From Pseudomonas sp. PD9R (GTDB taxonomy: Bacteria > Pseudomonadota > Gammaproteobacteria > Pseudomonadales > Pseudomonadaceae): a stretch of 64,000 bases of DNA. Positions 16,618 through 24,508 of the stretch are shown piece by piece. Each line of letters begins with the position of its first letter. The first letter of the stretch is position 1. The stretch is taken from contig NZ_JAHTMR010000003.1 of assembly GCF_019200975.1 (NCBI RefSeq), positions 93,639 to 157,638 on the forward strand, given 5' to 3'. A model generated the notes under the pieces. It worked only from the letters and a program-made list of their open reading frames with translations, searched no databases and was not told the DNA's origin. Both the position numbers and the translations under genes were made by a program.

Positions 16618-16830
16618 ATGGCCCACGCAATCATCAGTTCTGCCAAACACGGCGCCTATGTGGCTATCGGTCTTTACCTGGTCATGGTGCTGGTTGTCAG
16701 CCTTTCGCCCCAGTCGCAGCAATCTTTCGACGCGCCTATTCAAGTCGCACATCCTGGCATCCAGTTTGAACACCGCACGCAAAGCGTGATGGTCGATCAG
16801 GCTGATCTCGCAGGAGTCGGCGGAGCATGA
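16618..16830 (+). CDS. small single-span membrane protein, 70 residues
   Basis: The ATG at 16618 has GGAG at the right spacing and is preferred to the ATG at 16600, which has none. One hydrophobic helix (YVAIGLYLVMVLVVSL, about residues 14-29) is followed by a polar tail containing HPGIQFEHRTQS. Its stop overlaps the start of the next gene as ATGA (16827-16830), so the two are translationally coupled. Unknown function; probably inner membrane. Confidence 0.55.
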   Translation: MAHAIISSAKHGAYVAIGLYLVMVLVVSLSPQSQQSFDAPIQVAHPGIQFEHRTQSVMVDQADLAGVGGA

Positions 16831-17084
16831 ACGGGTGCAAACTTTGGGTGATTGCCTTCCTGGCCGTCATCACCAACGGATTTTCCCTGCTGGGGATCGG
16901 GCAAGGCTCGATAGGCGGGGTGGCACGGTCCATTGAGGCCAACCACAATATCGCGCGCAATATCGAGACCGCCAAGGCCATGGGCTTGCTGGCAGGCAAC
17001 CCGCCGATCAAACCGCAAAGCGCTTTTTTCGGTCCGTTCCAGATTGATTGCTCGGTAGTCGGAATGTGCGAAGTATTTGCCTGA
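16827..17084 (+). CDS. small exported or anchored protein, 85 residues
   Basis: It starts inside the stop of the previous gene (ATGA overlap), which supports both as real genes. The N-terminus is hydrophobic (LWVIAFLAVITNGFSLLGIG), either a signal peptide or an anchor. The remainder contains ARSIEANHNIARNIETAKAM and two cysteines close to the C-terminus (DCSVVGMC), which could form a disulfide if exported. No family is recognised. Confidence 0.5.
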   Translation: MNGCKLWVIAFLAVITNGFSLLGIGQGSIGGVARSIEANHNIARNIETAKAMGLLAGNPPIKPQSAFFGPFQIDCSVVGMCEVFA

Positions 17085-17105
17085 ATCGTCGTAACGCCAC
17101 CCACC

Positions 17106-17180
17106 TGTAGGAGCGAAGCTTGCTCGCGAAGGCGTCTTCAAGGCCGATAGAAGCTTCGCGGGCAAGCCTCGCTCCTACGG
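17106..17180. repeat. REP pair (GGAGCGAGCTTGC family)
   Basis: Inverted copies of the second REP family between convergent genes. The left copy has an extra A (GGAGCGAAGCTTGCTCGCGA) and the right copy reads CGCGGGCAAGCCTCGCTCCTA. Confidence 0.88.
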
Positions 17181-17187
17181 GTACGTG

Positions 17188-17784
17188 TTATTTCTTCATG
17201 ATCGATGTGAATAGCTCGGATTCCAGGAAGCGCTGCAACCAGGCCTGTAAACGCACATATGGCGTCTGCGCGAACCACTCGCGATCGACGTGGGCAAACT
17301 GCCGTACGAACGGCATCAGGGCCACGTCGGCCAGGCTCGGATGATCGGCCAGCAAATAGTCGCGACCTTCCAGCATCTCGTCGAGCTTGCGCAAGAACGC
17401 CTCACCCTCGCCACGGTAAAACTCCATGGGATGCTCGGGGTAGCGCTCGGCGTACTTGTAGCGATTGAGATGCACCTTGAACGTCTGGTCGTTGGCCTCG
17501 ATCAGCTTGTTCATCCATAACGCCCCAAACGAATCGTCCTTGAGCAACCAGTCCTGCGGATCATTCTGCGCGAGGGCCCAGCGCATGATGTCCAGGCTTT
17601 CATCGATCACCCGACCATCGACGCTCAACACCGGCACCGTGCCCTTGCTCGACAGCGCGAGCATTTCGGCGGGTTTTGCCTTCAGGCTGACTTCGACAAT
17701 GTCCACGGCAACCCCGCAATAGCGCAGAGCCATGCGCGCCCGCATGGCATACGGGCAGCGGCGGAAGGAATACAGCGTGGTCAT
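17188..17784 (-). CDS. glutathione S-transferase family protein
   Basis: A 198-residue GST-fold protein. The N-terminal thioredoxin-like domain starts MTTLYSFRRCPYAMRARMAL, whose CPYAMR matches the CPYA-type active site of omega/beta-like bacterial GSTs. It continues through the cis-proline segment KGTVPVL and ESLDIMRW. The C-terminal helical domain follows from about residue 85. Its ATG overlaps the sbcC stop as ATGA, so it is the last gene of sbcD-sbcC-gst. Possible roles are detoxification or glutathione-dependent reduction; the substrate is unknown. Confidence 0.85.
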   Translation of the reverse strand: MTTLYSFRRCPYAMRARMALRYCGVAVDIVEVSLKAKPAEMLALSSKGTVPVLSVDGRVIDESLDIMRWALAQNDPQDWLLKDDSFGALWMNKLIEANDQTFKVHLNRYKYAERYPEHPMEFYRGEGEAFLRKLDEMLEGRDYLLADHPSLADVALMPFVRQFAHVDREWFAQTPYVRLQAWLQRFLESELFTSIMKK

Positions 17785-20700
17785 TTCACCTCCAGGGTGC
17801 TCAGGCCGTTGCCCTGGCGGCGGACCTGGATTTGCACCGGAATCCGTTCATGCATTTCCTGTACGTGGGAAATCACCGCAACCTTGCGTCCCTGCGCCTG
17901 CAAGCCGTCGAGTGCATCCATGGCCAGTTGCAGGGATTCCGGGTCGAGGCTGCCAAAACCTTCGTCGATAAACAACGATTCGATTTTCAGCGTGCTCGAT
18001 GCCATCGATGCCAGGCCTAACGCCAACGCCAGCGACACCAGGAATGTTTCGCCCCCCGATAGCGAATGCACCGAGCGCAGTTCGTCGCCCATCTCGGTGT
18101 CCATCACCAGCAAACCGAGCATGCTGCCGCCGCGTTTCAGGCGATAGCGCCGTACCAGTTGGCGCAGTTGCACGTTGGCGTGGTGCACCAGCAAGTCGAG
18201 GTTGTAAGCCTGGGCGATCTTGCGGAAAGTGTCGCCGGTGGCCGAGCCGATCAACGCGTTCAACCGCGCCCAACGCAGATACTCGGTGTAGGCATCGGCG
18301 ATCTGCTGCGCCAGCGCCTGATTGGCGTTTTGTCGGCGCTGGTCCTCGGTCTGCTCGGCGCGCAATTCGGCACAACGATGTTCGCTGGCGGCAAACAGGT
18401 TTTGCAGGTCTGCCAGCGCGGTGGCCAGTTGCTCGGCGTCGAGATTGCCATTGTGTTGGGCTTGATGAGCGAGCAGGCGTTTATCGCGTTCCTGCAACAG
18501 CACCTTGGCCTGTTCGATGGATTTTTCGCTGTGCTGCAATTGCTGGCGAAGTTCGCTCACGTGCTGATTGTCAACGCTCAGCAGTGCCTCCAGGTCACTG
18601 TCGCCCAGCTCCGGGTGTTGCGCGCGCCACTCGGCAATCTTGCCGCTTAGCGCGTGATCTTCGTTTTCCAGCGCGTGTGAACGTTCCTGCTGCGCCTTGA
18701 GTTCCGCCGCGAGTTGCACCAGGCGCGTGCGTATGGTTTGCAGTTCCTGACTGGCAGCGGTTTCGGCATGGCGTGCCTGTTCGACGGCTTGATCAAGTTG
18801 TTGCTGCCATTGCTCGGCGCTCGAATGTTGACCGAGCAATTGCGCCAGTTTCTGTTGGCAAGCCTGTTGCTGTTCGGCCAGCACCGTGAACTGCTGTTGC
18901 GCGACGTCCAATTGCTGGGCGCGGGTCAGTTGGCGATCCTGTTCTTTCTCCAGCGCCTGTTGGCGTTGTTGCTGTTCGCCCAGTTCGTCGCGCTGCTGTT
19001 CGAGTTGTTGAAGACGCTGGGCGATCTGCCGGTCGAGCTGCATGAAGGTCGCGGCAGGCTCATTGCGCAGTGCTTCCAGCGTATCCGCCGGAAGCAGCGT
19101 GCTGAAAGCCGTCAGTTCTTCGTCCAGACGCTGGCGATCGTTGCTCAACGCGTGTTGCTGGTTGTTCAGGTGTTGGGTCGCTTGCTGGCTCGCTGTCTCG
19201 GCGCTGCGCAGCTGTTGCGCCAGTCGCCCGGCATCCTGTTGCAGGGTGAGCAGGGCGGTCTGGCGCTGTTCGTCCTGGGTGATGCTCTGGTTCAGCTGGC
19301 TGTTTTGTTGGGTCAGCCAGGCATCACGCTTGGCGGCCTCTTGGTTGAGCAATTGAGCCGACAGTGGATGAGCTTCGAGGCTCTGGGCCAGGTTTTGTTG
19401 TTGAGTGACGAGGTGCTCTTGTTGCTGTTTCAGTTCTTTGAGTTGAGAGATGGTTCCGCTGTATTGAGCTCGTAGATCGACCACTTTTTCATTGAGTAAA
19501 TCGACGGCTTTCTTGGCGTTCGCTTGTTCGCTTTCGTCATGCCGACCGAGGCTTTGCAACAGCGCTTCAGGTTGATGATAAGGATGATCGGCGCTTCCGC
19601 AGACAGGGCAGGGCTGATCATCCTGCAATTGCTCGCGCAACTGCTCGACACTTTCGCTGCGCGCCAGTCGCTGGCGCTCCAGCAATTCGCGAGTAACGGT
19701 CAGGGTTTGTTCAGCTATGGCCAGTTCGGCCTTTGCTTCCCCGCCTTCACGAGTGAGCCGGTCTCGCTCTTGCAGTGCGACATGCAGGCGCTGCTGAAGC
19801 TCCGCATCGCGCTTGTCCAGTTCCTGCTGGCTGGCCCACAGACGCGTCAACTCTTCAAAGGCACGCAGTTGCTTGCGGTTGTCCTGCAACAGAGTGCTCA
19901 GTAGCTGGATCTGCTCGGCCACGGCTTCAGGCTCGGCACCGGCCTCTTTGTACAGTAATTCCAGATGTTGTTTTTGCGCTGTCAGCTCTTCGGCGGCGCG
20001 GGTGGCACCCTTTTCCAAAGCAGCCAGTTCGTCCTGGCCCTTGTTCAGGCGATTGCTTATCAACATCAGTTGTTGCAGGCGATCGCGATAGGCGTTCCAG
20101 GCGTCACTCAGCGGCGTCAGGTGAGAGCTTTGCTCAAGCTCTCCGGCGATGAGCGTCAAGCGCGACGCGACCTGCTTTTGCTGGTCGAGCATCCCTTGAA
20201 TGGCGCTTTGACCCTGAGTACAGGCGAGTTCCGCCTGCTGCTTGAGATCGGCGCTGGCACTGGTGTCTTTGACCAGGCGGATGAGGGTGCTTTGCTCTTC
20301 AAACGCTTGGCGCAGCAACGGCGCGCCGGCGCTGTGCTGATTTTGTGCTTCGGCCAACGCAGCGTGGGCGTTGCTCAAAGTCTGTTCCAGTTGCGTCTGG
20401 CGCTCGCTCAGTTCCAGTTGCTGTTGCGTGTGCTGCTGAATCTGCGCCGCTAGCGGTATGAGCTGTGCGGTGAGTTCAGTCTTGCGCGCAAACTGATGCC
20501 GCTGTGGTGCCAGTTGCTCCAGGCGTGTCAATTTCAGCCGTTCACCGACCAGGCTTTCCCAATGTTGTTGGGCCGATTGCAGTTGTTCGGCGGCGCTTTG
20601 TTGCTCGTCCTGCAATTGGCGCAGCTGTTTGAGCCAGGTGTGTTGCTCTTCAAGCTGTTTGAGCTGTGCCTGCTGGGCCTTGAGTTGCTGCTGCGCCTCG

Positions 20701-21422
20701 TTGAAACGTTGATCCAGTTCCGCTCTTGCTTCGGGCGACAACGGCGTGACGCCGCTGGCCTGATCCTGCAACTGCTTGTGGGCGTCACGGGCCTCTTTTG
20801 TCTTGTCAAAGGCGCGACGACCGAGGCGCGTATAGAGCGCCGTGTCGGTGAGCTTTTCCAGCAACTCGCTGCGTTCGTTGTCGTCGGCCTTGAGGAAAGC
20901 GCTGAACTCGCTCTGCGCCAACAGCACGGCGCGGGTGAACTGCTCGAAATTCAGGCCCAGTGCGGTTTCGAGTTGGGTCTTGTACTCGCCTTTCTGGCTG
21001 GCCAGCAGTTGATCCTGATCGATATCGCGCAAGCTCTGGCGACTGGCTTGCAGCTTGCCGCCGGCCTTTTCCCGGGCGCGATTGGCTTCCCAGCGCGCAC
21101 GATAACGACGGCCATCGACACCGACGAAATCCACCTCGGCATAACCTTCGCCCGTACCGCGACGCAGCAATGTGCGCGGGTCGCCGGTGCCGATTTCGCC
21201 ATCGGCGTCCGGCACCTTGGCGTCGCGACCGGTGTTGTTCAAGCGCGGTACGGCGCCGAACAGCGCCAGGCACAAGGCGTCGAGCAGGGTGCTTTTGCCG
21301 GCGCCGGTCGGTCCGGTGATGGCGAACAGGCCGGCACTGGCCAAGGGTTCAGCGGTGAAATCGATTTCAAAAGGCCCGGCCAGCGAGGCGAGGTTTTTCA
21401 GGCGGATCGCGAGAATTTTCAT
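17781..21422 (-). CDS. sbcC: SbcC, ATPase subunit of the SbcCD nuclease
   Basis: A 1213-residue SMC-like ATPase, partner of SbcD. The complex cuts hairpins and DNA ends, for example at palindromes and during repair, in the cytoplasm. Walker A GPTGAGKS is at residues 37-44. Long Gln-rich coiled coils flank a zinc hook CPVCG near the middle. The C-terminal ATPase half has the signature LSGGETFLVSLALALG and the Walker B segment LFIDEGFGSLD. The length is slightly above E. coli SbcC (1048), as usual in Pseudomonas. It starts within the sbcD stop (ATGA) and ends within the GST start. A nuclease acting on hairpins is of interest in a genome so rich in REP palindromes. Confidence 0.96.
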   Translation of the reverse strand: MKILAIRLKNLASLAGPFEIDFTAEPLASAGLFAITGPTGAGKSTLLDALCLALFGAVPRLNNTGRDAKVPDADGEIGTGDPRTLLRRGTGEGYAEVDFVGVDGRRYRARWEANRAREKAGGKLQASRQSLRDIDQDQLLASQKGEYKTQLETALGLNFEQFTRAVLLAQSEFSAFLKADDNERSELLEKLTDTALYTRLGRRAFDKTKEARDAHKQLQDQASGVTPLSPEARAELDQRFNEAQQQLKAQQAQLKQLEEQHTWLKQLRQLQDEQQSAAEQLQSAQQHWESLVGERLKLTRLEQLAPQRHQFARKTELTAQLIPLAAQIQQHTQQQLELSERQTQLEQTLSNAHAALAEAQNQHSAGAPLLRQAFEEQSTLIRLVKDTSASADLKQQAELACTQGQSAIQGMLDQQKQVASRLTLIAGELEQSSHLTPLSDAWNAYRDRLQQLMLISNRLNKGQDELAALEKGATRAAEELTAQKQHLELLYKEAGAEPEAVAEQIQLLSTLLQDNRKQLRAFEELTRLWASQQELDKRDAELQQRLHVALQERDRLTREGGEAKAELAIAEQTLTVTRELLERQRLARSESVEQLREQLQDDQPCPVCGSADHPYHQPEALLQSLGRHDESEQANAKKAVDLLNEKVVDLRAQYSGTISQLKELKQQQEHLVTQQQNLAQSLEAHPLSAQLLNQEAAKRDAWLTQQNSQLNQSITQDEQRQTALLTLQQDAGRLAQQLRSAETASQQATQHLNNQQHALSNDRQRLDEELTAFSTLLPADTLEALRNEPAATFMQLDRQIAQRLQQLEQQRDELGEQQQRQQALEKEQDRQLTRAQQLDVAQQQFTVLAEQQQACQQKLAQLLGQHSSAEQWQQQLDQAVEQARHAETAASQELQTIRTRLVQLAAELKAQQERSHALENEDHALSGKIAEWRAQHPELGDSDLEALLSVDNQHVSELRQQLQHSEKSIEQAKVLLQERDKRLLAHQAQHNGNLDAEQLATALADLQNLFAASEHRCAELRAEQTEDQRRQNANQALAQQIADAYTEYLRWARLNALIGSATGDTFRKIAQAYNLDLLVHHANVQLRQLVRRYRLKRGGSMLGLLVMDTEMGDELRSVHSLSGGETFLVSLALALGLASMASSTLKIESLFIDEGFGSLDPESLQLAMDALDGLQAQGRKVAVISHVQEMHERIPVQIQVRRQGNGLSTLEVK

Positions 21423-22663
21423 GGTTGTTCGCTCTCCATCTGTACGTCTTGCAGCAACTCGGCAAAGTCCTTCAACGTTTGTTCATCGACCTCGCTGCCG
21501 TAGTTGTCCTGCCAGGCGCGGCTGAACAGTTCCTGCGGCGTGAGCTGATCCAGTTCGATCAACGTGGCACCGTCATTGGTGCCTTCGTGGCTGCCATTGC
21601 CGGCGTATTCGGCGGCAATGCGCACCAGGCGCACAGCTTTGCCTTGCAGGGCGGTTTCCACTTGATGGCGCAAATCGGGTTGCGGCTCATCGAGGCGTAC
21701 CCGTACTTCCAGCCAAGGTTGGCGATCGACGTCGGCGAGCAAGTCGATGTTTGGCAAGTCCGCCAGTTGCAACAAGATATCCGCCAATGGCGCCGGGCCG
21801 ATGCGTTGCAGGTTCACCGCGCGGGGGATGAGTTTGGGCTCGACGCTGACCAGGGTTTCGCCATCGAGTGTGATGTCGAGAATCTGGTGCTGATAGCCGA
21901 TCTCGGAGAACGACAGCGGGATCGGTGAACCGCTGTAGCGAATGCGCTCTTCACCGTTGACCTTCTGCGGCTTGTGCAGGTGACCAAGAGCGACGTAGCT
22001 GATGCTCGGGCCGAACAGACTGGCAGGCAGGGCTTCGGCATTGCCGATGATCAGGCTGCGCTCGGAGTCTTCCGAAACAGAGCCGCCCGCCATGTGCGCA
22101 TGGCTGATAGCGATCAATGCCTGGCCCGGCTGGCGTTTGGCATTGGCCGCTTCGATCAGCCATTCGTGAACCTGACCGATACCGCGCAGGTAGTTGTCGC
22201 CCAGATGCGCGCCGGTTACTTCCGCCGGGCGCAGGAACGGCAGCGCCAGGCACCAGCCGGCGATTTCGCCGCTGGCATCCGGCAACGGCAGCAACAGACG
22301 TTCGGCATCCAGTTGACCGTCATCCAGCCACAACACTCGGCCCAACGCATGGGTGCGCAAACGGCGCATCAATGGCGCAGGCAGCTCGATCCGCGAGCCG
22401 GAGTCGTGGTTGCCGGCAATCATCACGATGGTCAGTAACGGTTGCTGCTCATGGGCGCTGACGATGAAGTCGTAGAGGCGCTCCTGGGCTTTGACCGGCG
22501 GGTTGACCGTGTCGAAGATATCGCCGGCAATCAACAGCACATCGGGCTGATCCAGTTTGAGTTGGCGCAGCAGCCAGTCAAGAAAACAGCCGTGCTCGAA
22601 ATCGCGATCCTGGCCGTGCAGGTTCTGCCCGAGGTGCCAGTCGGAGGTGTGAAACAGACGCAA
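21419..22663 (-). CDS. sbcD: SbcD, nuclease subunit of SbcCD
   Basis: A 414-residue metallophosphoesterase, the Mre11-like nuclease that works with SbcC. Metal-binding motifs are visible: HTSDWHLGQ at the N-terminus, then IAGDIFD, IAGNHDS, and SHAHMAG with a later GHLHKPQ. A TTG start at 22663 is chosen. It gives the family N-terminus MRLFHTSDWHLG and has GCGGAG six bases upstream, whereas the alternative TTG two codons earlier abuts the GGAG. It is the first gene of the sbcD-sbcC-gst unit; three REP copies lie upstream, between it and the BatD gene end. Confidence 0.95.
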   Translation of the reverse strand: MRLFHTSDWHLGQNLHGQDRDFEHGCFLDWLLRQLKLDQPDVLLIAGDIFDTVNPPVKAQERLYDFIVSAHEQQPLLTIVMIAGNHDSGSRIELPAPLMRRLRTHALGRVLWLDDGQLDAERLLLPLPDASGEIAGWCLALPFLRPAEVTGAHLGDNYLRGIGQVHEWLIEAANAKRQPGQALIAISHAHMAGGSVSEDSERSLIIGNAEALPASLFGPSISYVALGHLHKPQKVNGEERIRYSGSPIPLSFSEIGYQHQILDITLDGETLVSVEPKLIPRAVNLQRIGPAPLADILLQLADLPNIDLLADVDRQPWLEVRVRLDEPQPDLRHQVETALQGKAVRLVRIAAEYAGNGSHEGTNDGATLIELDQLTPQELFSRAWQDNYGSEVDEQTLKDFAELLQDVQMESEQP

Positions 22664-22742
22664 GGGCAACTCCGCTACATAAAAGTGATGGCCGCGAAGC
22701 AAAATGACAGCGGCGAAAGGGGAGAGAGTTTACTGGCAAACG

Positions 22743-22852
22743 CTCAAAAGATCGCAGCCTTCGGCGGCTCCTACAGAGATCAAAAGATCGCAGCCTGCGG
22801 CAGCTCCTACAGGGATCGATGTAGGAGCTGCCGCAGGCTGCGATCTTTTGAT
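22743..22852. repeat. cluster of three REP copies (GGAGCTGCCG family)
   Basis: Two copies in the same orientation (ATCGCAGCCTTCGGCGGCTCC and ATCGCAGCCTGCGGCAGCTCC), followed by one inverted copy (GTAGGAGCTGCCGCAGGCTG). The odd number suggests a REP pair plus an added or residual single copy. Confidence 0.9.
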
Positions 22853-22867
22853 CTTTATCTTCTGATC

Positions 22868-24508
22868 TTATTTGGGATAAAGCGGCGGCAACCCAGCATC
22901 ACCGGTCACGTCCTGAACCCGCTCGGCAATCGGGATCGTCCGAATCGCTCGCCACAGTTCTTCACCTTGCCAATGCTGGCCGGTTTCGCTGTACAGCGCG
23001 CCGTTCAGACCGTCGAGGGCGTCGGACAGGGGTACGAAGCGGGCGGCCATATCGGCGAGGGTTTCCGGTTGCTGCCGGGCCCAGGCGTCGAGGGCTTGAC
23101 GGGTGGTGTGGGGATCATTGGCCTGGCAGGCGCGTTTGAGGTCGTCGAGTACGGTGCGCGGGCTCGGGCCGGTTTGCGCGGTGCGCAGGATTGCCGGTTG
23201 CCAGCGTGCACGCCACCAGAGGCCGAAGCCGAGCAGGGTGGTGCAGGCCAGGATCAGGGTGCTGAATTTCCAGCGCCAAAGGGTTTCGCTGTCGGCGCTG
23301 GCATTGACCGGGGCGTTGCCTGCCGGGGTGTCAACCATCAGGCTTGGGTTGGCCGCTACCTGCAGGGTTCGGGCGGGCAGGCTGGTGTGTTCGAGGTGGT
23401 CTTCAAAGGTGTTCCACCAGACCACTTCAACCGATGGTAATTCGATTGCGCCGCTACGAGCCGGCACCAGCGCCTCGCGGTCTTCGCGGCTGCCGACCAG
23501 GCCGCGTTCGCTGTTCTGGTTGCCGAGCACCGGTTGGTCCGGATAACGGCGCAGGCCGCTGGCTTCGGTGCCGGGCAGCGGCGGTAACTGCGCGCTGCCC
23601 AGTCCCTCGGCTTTGACAATCAGGCTGCGGGTCAGCGACTCACCGACCTGAAGATGATCCGGTTCCGGGTTCCAGCTCTCGCTCAGGGTCAGGCTACGCG
23701 CCGGCAACCAAGGCAAGTCTGCGGGATAGGTAATGGGTTTGGCCTTGACCGTCAGTAACAATTCGCCGGAGCTGACACGCATCAATTTGCCGGATTTTGG
23801 CGACTGCGACGTTGAGTCCGCAGTGGGTTGTGCATCCACCAGCGCGGCATTGAATATTTGCCCCGGAATGATCAATTCGCCGCTGTGTTGCGGGTAGATC
23901 GCGTAGCGCATTTCGATCACACCATGGCGAACGCCATTGATGTCTTTTTCATAAGTGCGCGATTCGCCGAGCTGTTCGATGCGTGCATCGGGAATCTGCA
24001 ACGGCGGCAGGCTACTGTCGTCATACAGCGACACCGAGTGGTAGATGCGCAATGTCAGGATCGTCTGCGCCTGCACGTACACGCTGGTTTGATCGAGGCT
24101 GGCATCGATGAAGACCGGGGCCAGTTTGTTCGGGTTGTCCTGGGTTTCACTCTCGACCACTTGGACGGTGATCGGCTGGCTCTCGACGTCGCCCAGCTTC
24201 AGCGGCGGAATGACCACGCTGCCGTTCTGTCTCGGCAGCAGGGTGACGATCCAGCGGGTGGTGGCACGGTTGTCGCCGCTCAGGGTGTTGAGTTGGTTGA
24301 CCTGGCGGGTGCCGCGCACTTCGAACAGCGGCTCCAGCGGCGTCAGGTCAGGTTTGCCGAACTGCGTCACGTCGGTGGATTCGAGGGTCAGTTCGATCGT
24401 CTCGCCGGAACTCAGGCGGGTGCGATCGACACTGGCGACCAGCTCCGCAGCCTGCGCCTGGGCAGTCCATAACAGTGAGGCGAGCATGAAGGCGGTGAAG
24501 CGGTTCAT
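22868..24508 (-). CDS. BatD-family protein (MoxR operon 1)
   Basis: A 546-residue BatD/oxygen-tolerance-type protein. It has a signal peptide (FMLASLLWTAQAQA), a large periplasmic part of repeated Ig-like beta domains (for example SSGETIELTLESTDV), and a single helix near residues 410-430 (LILACTTLLGFGLWW). A cytoplasmic C-terminal tail follows. BatD proteins act with VWA-domain partners and a MoxR AAA+ ATPase in an envelope complex. It is the last gene of the operon and starts within the stop of the preceding gene. A paralogue lies at 59477-60904. Confidence 0.85.
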   Translation of the reverse strand: MNRFTAFMLASLLWTAQAQAAELVASVDRTRLSSGETIELTLESTDVTQFGKPDLTPLEPLFEVRGTRQVNQLNTLSGDNRATTRWIVTLLPRQNGSVVIPPLKLGDVESQPITVQVVESETQDNPNKLAPVFIDASLDQTSVYVQAQTILTLRIYHSVSLYDDSSLPPLQIPDARIEQLGESRTYEKDINGVRHGVIEMRYAIYPQHSGELIIPGQIFNAALVDAQPTADSTSQSPKSGKLMRVSSGELLLTVKAKPITYPADLPWLPARSLTLSESWNPEPDHLQVGESLTRSLIVKAEGLGSAQLPPLPGTEASGLRRYPDQPVLGNQNSERGLVGSREDREALVPARSGAIELPSVEVVWWNTFEDHLEHTSLPARTLQVAANPSLMVDTPAGNAPVNASADSETLWRWKFSTLILACTTLLGFGLWWRARWQPAILRTAQTGPSPRTVLDDLKRACQANDPHTTRQALDAWARQQPETLADMAARFVPLSDALDGLNGALYSETGQHWQGEELWRAIRTIPIAERVQDVTGDAGLPPLYPK

